A stretch of DNA of 64,000 nt. Source: Prolixibacteraceae bacterium (GTDB lineage: Bacteria; Bacteroidota; Bacteroidia; Bacteroidales; Prolixibacteraceae). How positions within the stretch are numbered: position 1 is the stretch's first letter; every line of letters starts with the position of its first letter. Below, piece after piece: positions 27,335-36,180 of this stretch. The notes beneath the pieces are model-generated. The model was not told the origin of the DNA and ran no database searches. It saw only the letters and a program-made list of their open reading frames with translations. Both the position numbers and the translations under genes were made by a program. The stretch is taken from positions 93,154-157,153 of the forward strand of contig JALNYZ010000009.1 of assembly GCA_023229575.1 (NCBI GenBank), given 5' to 3'.

Positions 27335-30300
27335 ATGAAAAAAGTAGCGTTTCTATTTATCCTTTTCCTTTTGTATTTGCAGCTTGCAGCTCAAAAGGCC
27401 ACTATTACGGAAGAGGTTAGGGAGGTACTCACCTATCCCTACAGCGACCCAAGCCCAATACCGGTATTGTCCGAAAGGAACTTCAAGATCTATCCTTACC
27501 ACACATTCGATGGATATTCGGTAAGCGCAATGAAGCAAAAATGGAAAGTCGTAAAACTGGAAAACGATTACATAGAAGTCTATATTTTACCCGAAGTGGG
27601 GGGCAAGATCTGGGGGGCTGTCGAGAAATCGACCGGCAAGGAGTTTATTTACCACAATGATGTGATGAAGTTCCGGAACATCTCCATGCGTGGCCCGTGG
27701 ACTTCGGGTGGAATTGAATACAATTTGGGATTAATAGGACATTCACCTGCAACCTCGAGCCCTGTTGATTACCTGACCAGGGAAAATCCCGATGGAAGCG
27801 TAAGTTGTTTTGTTGGCAACATGGATTTGCCTTCCCGCACACAGTGGAGGGTTGAAGTGAGGTTGCCTAAAGACAAGGCATATTTTGAAACCATCCCCTT
27901 GTGGAACAACCCGACGCCAATTCCACAATCCTACTATTGCTTTATGACCGGTGCTGCCGGTGTTTCTGACGATCTGGAGTTTTTCTATCCCGGAAACCAG
28001 GCGCTGGAGCACAATGGGAGGGTCAAGCCGTGGCCTTACCAGGATGGCCACCTCAAATCAATCTATCCGAACAACGCCTATGGTTCGCATACATCGATAC
28101 ATGTCGTTGGCGGCTACAATGACTTCATGGGCGGCTATTACCACAAGTCGGAATTTGGTTTCGGCCATTGGGCCCTCTACAACGATATGCCGGGCCGCAA
28201 ACTTTGGCTTTGGGCTTTGTCGGGTGAAGGCGAAATATGGAAGGACCTGTTAACCGACAGACACGGCCAATACATGGAATTCCAGGCCGGGCGCACCTTT
28301 AACCAATACGCGCAATCTTCGTTCAGAAGCCCCATTAAGGAGATGCCCTTTAATCCCGGTGTTACCGACCAATGGAAAGAGATCTGGTTTCCGGTAAAAG
28401 GGATAGGCGGATTGCAGGAAGTCTCCCCGATGGGCGTATTAAATGTCAAACATGAAAACGGAAAGCTGGAAATAGGGATCAATGCCCTCTCATTTGTTCA
28501 GGCCAAAATAATTGTCACCTCCAACGGGAAAACCATTTACACTCAGGACAAAAAATTCAGTCCAATGGATGTTTACAAAACTTCTGTTGCCCTGGCCGAT
28601 GATGCCCCTTACGAAGTGAAGGCAGAAGGCATGGATCTTTTGCACGGTTCTGTAAACACAAAATTGATCAAACGGCCCTTTGCCACAGTTTTGCCAGCCG
28701 ATCCCTCAAGCGCTTCAAGCTTGTACCAGGACGGGATACAACTGAAGGAGAACAGGAATTACAAATCTGCCAGGACAGCGTTAAAAAAGTGCCTGGCCAA
28801 AGATCCGCTTTACATAGATGCCATGGCAGCCCTGACCGAGTTGTATTACCGCAGCAATCAGCTGGATTCGGCATTGTTCTTTGCCAACCGGGCCTTGCAA
28901 TTGGATGCATACCATCCGGCAGCCAACTATTTTGAGGGAATAACTTATCGTGCCCAGGGAGACCTGGTCAATGCGCTTGAAACCTTTGGATGGGCCGCCC
29001 GATCGATGGAGTTTCGGTCTGCGGCCTATTCCCAGATGGCCGGTATCGAACTTCAGCTTCATGACTTAAAGTTGGCACGCCACTATGCAAACCAGTCGTT
29101 GGACTATAATCGGTTCAATTTTAATGCCTTTAAAGTGCTGTCAATCATCTACCGGCAACAGGGGAATTTCGAACTGGCCGACCAGATGATCAACAATATG
29201 CTCACCATGGACCCATTGAACCATTTTGCCCGTTTTGAGCAATACCTTTTGCATTCTTCACCGGAGAACCTCGCCAAATTCAAAGAGGGGATCAGGAATG
29301 AATTCCCTTACCAGGCTTACCTTGAATTGGCCATGGATTATTATGGTTCAGGTCAAAAGGATGATGCATTAATGGTACTTGAAAACGCACCGTCCCATCC
29401 GTTGGTTGGCCTCTGGAAGGCATTTCTGAAGAATGATCCGTCACTGCTGGCCGATATCGCGAAACAATCACCTGAATTTGTTTTCCCCTACCGTACTGAA
29501 ACAGTTGCGGCATTGAACTGGGCGGTTGCAAACAGCAATCATTGGAAATTAAAGTATTACCTGGCATTAAACTATTGGGCCATTCAAAGGGAAGATGATG
29601 CCATAAAACTGTTCAGGGCTTGTGGAGCGGAACCTGATTATGCCATTTTCTACCTCTCGCGTGCCAGTCTGGATAAGCAAAGCGAAGGGAAGCAAGAGCT
29701 CAGTGACCTACTGACAGCCCATCGGTTGTCACCGGACGATTGGCGTACATCGGATAAGCTGATTGAGTATTATATAAATAACTCTGATAATAAAACTGCC
29801 TTATCCCTTTCAAGTGAAGCTTCCGCGAAATTTAAGAACAATTTCAACCTGGCCCTGCAACATGCCATCGTGCAGTTGAACAACAACCAATTCAGGGAGA
29901 GCATCAAAACGCTCGAAAACACCCAAATACTTCCTTTTGAAGGATCTACGCAGGGAAAAACGGTGTATGAACAAGCTTGCCTGCTTCTTTCCATTGATCT
30001 GATGAAAAAGAAGAATTTTAGGGAAGCAATTGCAAACCTGGAAAAGTCGAAATCATGGCCTGCCAACCTTGGGGTAGGCGCGCCCTATGATCCGGATAAC
30101 AGGATGCAGGATTACCTCGAAGCGATCTGCCTGGAAAAAACCGGCAAGGCCAAGGAGGCTGCCGGAATGCGGGATTCGGTACTGACATATACAAAACAAC
30201 ATTCCGGCGGATCCGGAAACAAATACAACAACCTGCTTGCCCTTCTGATCCTGCAGCAGCAAGGAGAAACGGGATCTGTCGATGCCCTGATTAAAAATAT

Positions 30301-30454
30301 TCAAGGAACAGGCCAACGCGGACAAACGGTCAACCGCTGGGTTGTTGCTTATTTTAATCACGATAGTGCTACCTGCGGAACGTTGGAAAAAGAGTTGGAC
30401 AAAGACCGTTACTTTATAATTATGAAAGGCATCCTTGGTTTTATCAACCAATAA
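27335..30454 (+). CDS. DUF5107 and tetratricopeptide-repeat protein, exported
   Basis: A 1039-residue protein with signal peptide (residues 1-19, cut near LAAQ). Residues about 45-330 match the DUF5107 family, a galactose-mutarotase-like beta-sandwich (NDYIEVYILPEVGGKIWG, SGGIEYNLGLIGHSPAT). From about residue 455 TPR helices repeat (LYQDGIQLKENRNYKSARTA, LDSALFFANRALQLD, and more to about 930). This DUF5107+TPR layout is common in Bacteroidota glycan loci. No activity is known to me; the mutarotase-like fold suggests sugar binding or hydrolysis and the TPR part a scaffold. It sits between GH31 and the DUF4832-like gene. Confidence 0.8.
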   Translation: MKKVAFLFILFLLYLQLAAQKATITEEVREVLTYPYSDPSPIPVLSERNFKIYPYHTFDGYSVSAMKQKWKVVKLENDYIEVYILPEVGGKIWGAVEKSTGKEFIYHNDVMKFRNISMRGPWTSGGIEYNLGLIGHSPATSSPVDYLTRENPDGSVSCFVGNMDLPSRTQWRVEVRLPKDKAYFETIPLWNNPTPIPQSYYCFMTGAAGVSDDLEFFYPGNQALEHNGRVKPWPYQDGHLKSIYPNNAYGSHTSIHVVGGYNDFMGGYYHKSEFGFGHWALYNDMPGRKLWLWALSGEGEIWKDLLTDRHGQYMEFQAGRTFNQYAQSSFRSPIKEMPFNPGVTDQWKEIWFPVKGIGGLQEVSPMGVLNVKHENGKLEIGINALSFVQAKIIVTSNGKTIYTQDKKFSPMDVYKTSVALADDAPYEVKAEGMDLLHGSVNTKLIKRPFATVLPADPSSASSLYQDGIQLKENRNYKSARTALKKCLAKDPLYIDAMAALTELYYRSNQLDSALFFANRALQLDAYHPAANYFEGITYRAQGDLVNALETFGWAARSMEFRSAAYSQMAGIELQLHDLKLARHYANQSLDYNRFNFNAFKVLSIIYRQQGNFELADQMINNMLTMDPLNHFARFEQYLLHSSPENLAKFKEGIRNEFPYQAYLELAMDYYGSGQKDDALMVLENAPSHPLVGLWKAFLKNDPSLLADIAKQSPEFVFPYRTETVAALNWAVANSNHWKLKYYLALNYWAIQREDDAIKLFRACGAEPDYAIFYLSRASLDKQSEGKQELSDLLTAHRLSPDDWRTSDKLIEYYINNSDNKTALSLSSEASAKFKNNFNLALQHAIVQLNNNQFRESIKTLENTQILPFEGSTQGKTVYEQACLLLSIDLMKKKNFREAIANLEKSKSWPANLGVGAPYDPDNRMQDYLEAICLEKTGKAKEAAGMRDSVLTYTKQHSGGSGNKYNNLLALLILQQQGETGSVDALIKNIQGTGQRGQTVNRWVVAYFNHDSATCGTLEKELDKDRYFIIMKGILGFINQ

Positions 30455-30470
30455 ATTCTTAAGAAAAAAA

Positions 30471-31919
30471 ATGAAAAAATTGTTGAATTTATTTTTGTCC
30501 ATTGCTGTCATTTTTTTGATGGCCGTTGATGTTTCTGCCCAGAAAACCATAAAGGTTAGGTTCAATGAGACCGATGAAGTTTTGATCAATCCGGGAATGG
30601 GGTTTATGACCTTTCAAAGGTTTAACGGGGATGAAACAAATGCCGGGGTTGGCTGGACGGAAGGAAAGCCCATCGATTACCAAAAATTCAGCGGCAATCT
30701 GGTAACCAAAGACCATCCCATGACCTCCATTGCCTATTTCAGGGTTTACTGGAGATATCTGGAACCGGAAATGGGTAAATTTAACTGGGCGATGATCGAT
30801 TTGGCCCTTAAAACGGCACATGACCGAAAACAGGCATTGATGCTCCGGATAGCTCCATATGGCGAAGATCCCGATGATGTCCCTGGTTGGTACCGTGCCA
30901 TGGTTGGAGGCCCCTCTATGTGGCCGGGACAACCCAAATGGAGGGTTGATGCGGAAGATCCAAGATATCCGCAATACTTTGGAAGGTTTATAACTGAACT
31001 TGCCAAACGATATGACGGCCATCCTGATCTCGAATCAGTTGACCTGGCCATTGTTGGATTCTGGGGCGAAGGCAGCAACGCTTCCATGCTGACGCAAAGA
31101 ACCAGGGAGGCCCTGGTAACTGCCTACACCGATCATTTTAAAAAGACCCCGCTGATTATGATGCTGACAGATGAGAAGACAAATAAATTTGGTCTTATTC
31201 AGGCTAATGTTGGCTGGAGGGTCGACTGTATCGGCGATCTTGGATTTTGGTCCAAAGATCAGGCCAATCCTGATTATACCCACATGTACGATTATTATCC
31301 GCAGGGAATCATCAACTGGGGTATGAAAGACGCCTGGAAGAAGGCGCCCATCAGCATGGAAGTTTGCGGCACGATCAAGAGTTGGAAAGGGGAGAGGGGA
31401 ACCTGCCAATATTGCCAGGGATATACCATCGATCAGGTAAATTATATCATCGATGAAACCTTGAAATGGCATATCTCATCCTTCAATGCCAAATCATCCG
31501 GGGTACCGGACGAGTGGCGGCCGCTGATCGACCGATGGCTCAAGAGGATGGGGTATCGGTTTGTACTGCGGAGTTTTTCTTATCCTGAATTCGTTTCGGC
31601 GGGAGGGCAAATCAACTTCAAATCCTGGTGGGACAACAAGGGTGTAGCGCCCATCTACAAAAAATACCTTCTTGCTGTCAGGTTGACAAATGAAAAAAGA
31701 TCTGAGGTGATCGTTACCGATGCGGATATCAATTCATGGTTCCCAGGCGACAACCTTTATGATGATTCCGTATTTGTTCCTCAGGAGATGCCTGCCGGCA
31801 TTTATCAGCTTCAAATTGGTATTGTAGACCGTCAGTCGCATCAACCCAAAGTCAACCTCGCCATCCCGGGTAAAGATCCCGAAGGTTGGTATTCGCTTGG
31901 GAAAATAGAAATCAAATGA
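30471..31919 (+). CDS. DUF4832-like TIM-barrel protein, putative glycoside hydrolase, exported
   Basis: A 482-residue exported protein starting MKKLLNLFLSIAVIFLMAV with cleavage near VSAQ. ATG 30471 was preferred over the in-frame 30435, which overlaps the previous gene and displaces the signal peptide. The body is a TIM barrel like DUF4832 and GH42-type proteins: LINPGMGFMTFQRF, IAYFRVYWRYLEPEMGKFNW (hallmark of beta-galactosidase-like barrels), E200 in GFWGEGSN as candidate acid/base and E297 in ISMEVCGT as candidate nucleophile. A C-terminal beta domain follows. Retaining hydrolase activity is inferred from these glutamates; the family has no assigned activity that I can name. Confidence 0.72.
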   Translation: MKKLLNLFLSIAVIFLMAVDVSAQKTIKVRFNETDEVLINPGMGFMTFQRFNGDETNAGVGWTEGKPIDYQKFSGNLVTKDHPMTSIAYFRVYWRYLEPEMGKFNWAMIDLALKTAHDRKQALMLRIAPYGEDPDDVPGWYRAMVGGPSMWPGQPKWRVDAEDPRYPQYFGRFITELAKRYDGHPDLESVDLAIVGFWGEGSNASMLTQRTREALVTAYTDHFKKTPLIMMLTDEKTNKFGLIQANVGWRVDCIGDLGFWSKDQANPDYTHMYDYYPQGIINWGMKDAWKKAPISMEVCGTIKSWKGERGTCQYCQGYTIDQVNYIIDETLKWHISSFNAKSSGVPDEWRPLIDRWLKRMGYRFVLRSFSYPEFVSAGGQINFKSWWDNKGVAPIYKKYLLAVRLTNEKRSEVIVTDADINSWFPGDNLYDDSVFVPQEMPAGIYQLQIGIVDRQSHQPKVNLAIPGKDPEGWYSLGKIEIK

Positions 31920-31940
31920 CCTGATTAAACACTGAATGAA

Positions 31941-34247
31941 ATGAAAAAAATATTTAATTACCTGATACTCTTATCCGTTTTTTCAATAATTACGATTGAC
32001 CTACCTGCAAGGTCGATTATCACACCTGAAGATCAGATATATCAAAGACGTGATAGCGGCTACATTACCCTGGGCAACAACCATCTGGAGATCTGCCTTT
32101 CAGAGAAGGATGGTACGATCCGTCACCTGATCAACAAGACCGATAAAGTCGACTATTGCAACCAGGTATTGGGGGCTTCAAACCGCGACCCGGAAGTACC
32201 GCTCAAAGAAGAGTTGGTGGGGGAAAGGATCGGAGGGGTGATGGTCTGTGATGACCTGGCCCAAAAAACATTTTCAGACCTCGCGGGAGGTTCAGTGATT
32301 TCGAATATCAGGATACTCAAAAACAAGGATGGTATTACCTGTACATTTGATAAGGCGTTTAAAGGTGCGGATTTTATCCTCAGACAAAGCTTTACGATCA
32401 GGGAGGACCATGTGCGATGGGAACTGCATGCCAGAAAAATCCGGGGAGCTGACCGATCACTGAGGCTGGTGCAATTACTACCTTTTCCCACCTGGGAATA
32501 TTCCTGTTGGGCCCCGATCGCAGAGACGATCCCCACCAACCCCTGGTTGCCATTTCAGGTCACCTATGGCCAGCAGGATGCCGGGGCCGTCGGGAACGAC
32601 AACTGGAGAACCGCCATCCCAATGATGGTGTTCTGGAGTGGAAGGCAAAAAAACGCCCTCTGTCTGGTTAACCCTTTCGAGATACCGGCAGTCAGGATTC
32701 GTTATCGCAATAATATAGGAATTGCCGAGGACTTTCACTGGAATAGCCGTAACTATAAGCTTGACGAACGTCCCTACCTCCAGGTTATCAGCGAGTACCT
32801 CGGACTTCGGGATAAGAAGGAAGCAGTTACAGGGCTATTGATCACGCTGCAGCCCCGCGACTGGCGTGCCTCCCTTGGGTGGGTCTACAATCAGTACAAA
32901 GAGTATTTTGATCCGGCACCGGGGTTTGGTAAATACGAGGGTAATTATGTTAACTCTGTTCCTTACCCGGACAGTTCCAACCAGGTACAGACCCAGGTCC
33001 GTTTCCAAAATTTACACGATCAGCAGTTCGTCCGGTGGTGGGAGATGCACATGCATTTCCCAAAATACGGTGAGATGGTCCCTCCCGATTCGGTTAAAAG
33101 CTGGACTTGCTTCAGTCACCCGAGACCGGGTTATACCAATAGCCGCGAAAAGATAGCCGCCCATGCGGAGGCCACTCGTGCAGCCGGCGTGGGCTGTTTC
33201 ATCTATTACAATACAACCGAGAGCACATGGTGGCACGCCAGGGACCAATTCCCTGAAAGCATCGCGCGCGATGAAAACGGAAATGTGATAGATGCCTTCA
33301 TTGGCGCCAATTACCCGGAAAAGAAAGCATGCTGGTTGATGAATTCTGACCCGGAATCCTCTTTTGGAAAGGATATGTATAAACAAGCCACGGAGATGGT
33401 TAAGTTGTACCCTGCTATTGCCGGGTTTTTCTGGGATGTTTACGGAAGGACCTACAAGTTCGATTTTGCCCATGACGATGGGATTACAATGGTGAACAAT
33501 AAGCCGGTCTATTTCCCTGAATTTATGTTCGAACGCATGATAGCGAAGGTAGGTCCTTTGCTGCATGGTAGCGGACGCTACATCACCTGTAACAAACCCA
33601 CCATGGTCACCGGTTGCAAGGGAATTGACGGTATCATGGCCAGGGAAGATACACCTGCACAGGAAAAGAACAAGTGGCTTGTATCCCAGAGCTACCTCGG
33701 CCTTAACCGTTATATGATGATATTGGACGATCGCTCCTGGCAGCACCCTGAGCGTACACTACTCACCTGCCTGCTTTATGGTTATTTTTTTTCCGATATA
33801 AGTCAACCGACAGTCAGGGACTCGAAAACCGTATACAATGGGAAGTATGGGACAGGCACTGTAGCTGATCAAAAAGAAAGGGCCCTGGCAATTGAAAAAA
33901 ACTATCTTCCCCTGATAAAAATGTTCAAGGGCAGAAAATGGATTTTTTATCCCCGGGCTTTAGAACTGCCACCGATGACCGACGGCAACATTTTCAGACT
34001 CGAGGACGGTTCTGTAATGGTTACGATGGTAAGCCTCTGGCGTGAACTTAACAACATTCCGGGCAGTGTCGAAGAAGCAATGATCAAGGTACGACTACCG
34101 GATGCAGGTGAGTTTAGTAAATTTACACTTTATCAACCTGACCGGAATACAGAGAACAAGATTGAGCCCATTTCCCGTCAGGGCGACACCATGACTTTCC
34201 GGGTTACCGGGCATAGTCTGGCAAGTGTTGTTGTGTTGCGGAAATAA
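31941..34247 (+). CDS. Unassigned exported protein resembling DUF6259/alpha-galactosidase-like hydrolases
   Basis: A 768-residue protein with signal peptide (about residues 1-23). The N-terminal third looks like a mutarotase-type beta-sandwich (GNNHLEICLSEKDGTIRHLI). The middle is a barrel with SWTCFSHPRPGYTNSREKI, VGCFIYYNTTESTWWHARDQ and IAGFFWDVYGRTYKFDFAHD, where the Asp in FWDVYGR is a candidate catalytic residue. The C-terminus is a small beta domain. The layout is like GH36/GH101-related proteins and DUF6259, but no family can be named with certainty. It follows the DUF4832-like gene by 21 bp and ends at a strong hairpin. Confidence 0.6.
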   Translation: MKKIFNYLILLSVFSIITIDLPARSIITPEDQIYQRRDSGYITLGNNHLEICLSEKDGTIRHLINKTDKVDYCNQVLGASNRDPEVPLKEELVGERIGGVMVCDDLAQKTFSDLAGGSVISNIRILKNKDGITCTFDKAFKGADFILRQSFTIREDHVRWELHARKIRGADRSLRLVQLLPFPTWEYSCWAPIAETIPTNPWLPFQVTYGQQDAGAVGNDNWRTAIPMMVFWSGRQKNALCLVNPFEIPAVRIRYRNNIGIAEDFHWNSRNYKLDERPYLQVISEYLGLRDKKEAVTGLLITLQPRDWRASLGWVYNQYKEYFDPAPGFGKYEGNYVNSVPYPDSSNQVQTQVRFQNLHDQQFVRWWEMHMHFPKYGEMVPPDSVKSWTCFSHPRPGYTNSREKIAAHAEATRAAGVGCFIYYNTTESTWWHARDQFPESIARDENGNVIDAFIGANYPEKKACWLMNSDPESSFGKDMYKQATEMVKLYPAIAGFFWDVYGRTYKFDFAHDDGITMVNNKPVYFPEFMFERMIAKVGPLLHGSGRYITCNKPTMVTGCKGIDGIMAREDTPAQEKNKWLVSQSYLGLNRYMMILDDRSWQHPERTLLTCLLYGYFFSDISQPTVRDSKTVYNGKYGTGTVADQKERALAIEKNYLPLIKMFKGRKWIFYPRALELPPMTDGNIFRLEDGSVMVTMVSLWRELNNIPGSVEEAMIKVRLPDAGEFSKFTLYQPDRNTENKIEPISRQGDTMTFRVTGHSLASVVVLRK

Positions 34248-34268
34248 TGCCGGGGACAAGCGAAAATA

Positions 34269-34317
34269 GTGCATTATTTCCGGAAATGCTGAATTCGGAA
34301 ATACAAACAGAATGCAC
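34269..34317. terminator. Two-tier hairpin, probable transcription terminator
   Basis: Outer arms GTGCATT/AATGCAC (34269-34275, 34311-34317) and inner arms TATTTCCG/CGGAAATA (34275-34282, 34296-34303) form one long stem with an internal bulge, 22 bp after the stop codon of 31941-34247. It probably ends the operon begun upstream. The 34318-34471 remainder holds no gene. Confidence 0.6.
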
Positions 34318-34471
34318 GAAAAGACCTCTTTTGGTTGTCACCCTTTTATTTGCAATAAGTGTCTCTATAGAAACTGACACATCATGCCTCAGGACAGATT
34401 ATTGAGGTTTTCGGTAATACCATCAAGGACAATACAACAATTCAATCACCCATTTATAAAAAGTAAATACC

Positions 34472-36169
34472 ATGAGATTATCTTTTCACATCACTATCTT
34501 GTTCCTGGCCGTTTTTTCTTTTGTTGAACTATTTGGTCAGACAACACAGGAAAAGCCATTGAACCCTTTTGCTGTTTCAACTTATGAATGCAGCAGTATC
34601 TATTGGGAAACCCCCGAGGCAGGTATTTGCAAAATCCGTTACAAAGAAGTTTTAGGAAACTCCTGGAAAGAGGGACTGGAACTGGTATATGATGCCCGTG
34701 ACAGTGAGTACCGTGGAAGTCTGGTTGGATTGGCGCCAAATACAGAATACCAGGCAGAACTCTCCACCGCTTCTTCAAAAACAAAGTTAAAATTCAAAAC
34801 CAGGAATGATAATTTCCAAATAGGCAAAACTACCATACTACCGACTGGTGAATCGGATACCACAGTTGTCATTACCGAATCTGGCACTCCTGAGGCATAC
34901 CACCTTGTAACTGTTCCTGAAAATGCCAAGTCGGTTCTTAACCTCAGGAACACCTGCAATTACGGAATTGAGATTGATGCTGATTTCGTTATCCTCCGAG
35001 GGGTTGAAATCAGAAATGCGAAGATTCATGGAATAAGGGTCAGGGCCAACCGGCATGATATTGTAATTGAACAATGTCATTTGGCTTTCTGGGGAAGAAT
35101 GGGCGGGCCAATTTCTTACGGGAACTTTGATGGTAATTCGGACAGCGGTATATGGGCAGACAGCGGGACCGAAAATATTACGGTCCAGCGGAATTTGATC
35201 GAAGATCCCAGGGGCGCTTCAAACGATTGGGAAACAGGCCATCCAAGTGGTCCCCAGGGAGTGACCATCATTCAAAGCAGAGGTGGAAATGTGATTCGTT
35301 ACAATGATATTGTGACCACGGAGGATCATGGTTTCAATGACGCTATCGGGGGGGCAAACAATTTTTCGTTCGAGGGAAACATGAACAGGAATTCTGATAT
35401 TTATGGAAATATTATCCGTGGCGCGTGGGACGATGCGATTGAGAGCGAAGGGGCAAATATGAATGTCCGGATTTGGGGAAACTACCTGCATCGCTTTTTT
35501 AACGGCATCGCGAGCGCATGTACATCAAGGGGGCCTTTGTATTGCTTTAGGAATGTGTTTGGGGAAAGCAGGACCGGCCATAGGAACTCTATTGGGGGAT
35601 CACTTTTTAAACTGGGCGGCAGAAATGAATTTGCGGGTGGGAAACGGTTTCTTTTCCACAATACCGCCTTGCAACCCAATGGCGCTTATAATGCATTCAG
35701 CAATTTCAGTTCGGAGCTGAACTGCGTCCATAGCCGAAACAATATTTTTGATACACCCGGAAGAATGGCAACCAATAGAGAGAAGGAGCCACTCAGTATT
35801 TATGATTATGATTATTTTCCTGGTTCCCAGGAAGAGCATGGCATAAGGGTTAGCACTACTCCCTCAGGTACAAGATTGTTTGTAGAGTCATACAAATTGG
35901 AATTCTATCCCCGGGTAAATATTATCAGCATTAATTGGGGAGTTCAACCAAATAAGTTTGGCGACTTGAAGGTTAAAGTAACTGATCCGCTTGGCTGGGT
36001 AAAAAACCCAATGATAGATGGAGGTGTAGTTATTCCTGGATTTAATGACGACTTCAAAGGAAGCGCTCCCGATGCGGGCGCTTTTGAAGTAGGCGCCCCT
36101 CCATTGCAATTCGGAAGACGCGCCTACCTTGGATATGATGAAGGCTGGTGTCCCTGGGAAAAATTTTAA
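34472..36169 (+). CDS. Fibronectin-III plus right-handed beta-helix protein, exported
   Basis: A 565-residue exported protein with signal peptide (about residues 1-22, FVELFGQ). A fibronectin-III-like domain follows (about 28-110, ending LVGLAPNTEYQAELSTAS). Then comes a parallel beta-helix (about 125-430): DFVILRGVEIRNAKIHGIRV, ITVQRNLIEDPRG and WDDAIESEGANMNVRIWGN. Such helices occur in polysaccharide lyases, epimerases and binding proteins. Charged WDDAIESEG could belong to an active site, but no specific lyase family can be named. The next gene, a transglutaminase-like lipoprotein, begins 11 bp after its stop. Confidence 0.72.
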   Translation: MRLSFHITILFLAVFSFVELFGQTTQEKPLNPFAVSTYECSSIYWETPEAGICKIRYKEVLGNSWKEGLELVYDARDSEYRGSLVGLAPNTEYQAELSTASSKTKLKFKTRNDNFQIGKTTILPTGESDTTVVITESGTPEAYHLVTVPENAKSVLNLRNTCNYGIEIDADFVILRGVEIRNAKIHGIRVRANRHDIVIEQCHLAFWGRMGGPISYGNFDGNSDSGIWADSGTENITVQRNLIEDPRGASNDWETGHPSGPQGVTIIQSRGGNVIRYNDIVTTEDHGFNDAIGGANNFSFEGNMNRNSDIYGNIIRGAWDDAIESEGANMNVRIWGNYLHRFFNGIASACTSRGPLYCFRNVFGESRTGHRNSIGGSLFKLGGRNEFAGGKRFLFHNTALQPNGAYNAFSNFSSELNCVHSRNNIFDTPGRMATNREKEPLSIYDYDYFPGSQEEHGIRVSTTPSGTRLFVESYKLEFYPRVNIISINWGVQPNKFGDLKVKVTDPLGWVKNPMIDGGVVIPGFNDDFKGSAPDAGAFEVGAPPLQFGRRAYLGYDEGWCPWEKF

Positions 36170-36180
36170 ATTCTAATTCC

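Noticed and set aside
30435..30470. Upstream in-frame start of the DUF4832-like gene
   Set aside because: It overlaps the previous gene and places polar residues before a perfect signal peptide that begins at 30471. The same reasoning was used at 20435, 36148, 43367, 48648 and 59620.
33012..33746. Long antisense frames such as 33012-33746 (-) and 14624-15331 (-) as genes
   Set aside because: They lie wholly inside strongly supported + strand genes, lack recognisable domains or export signals and mirror the codon pattern of the opposite strand.
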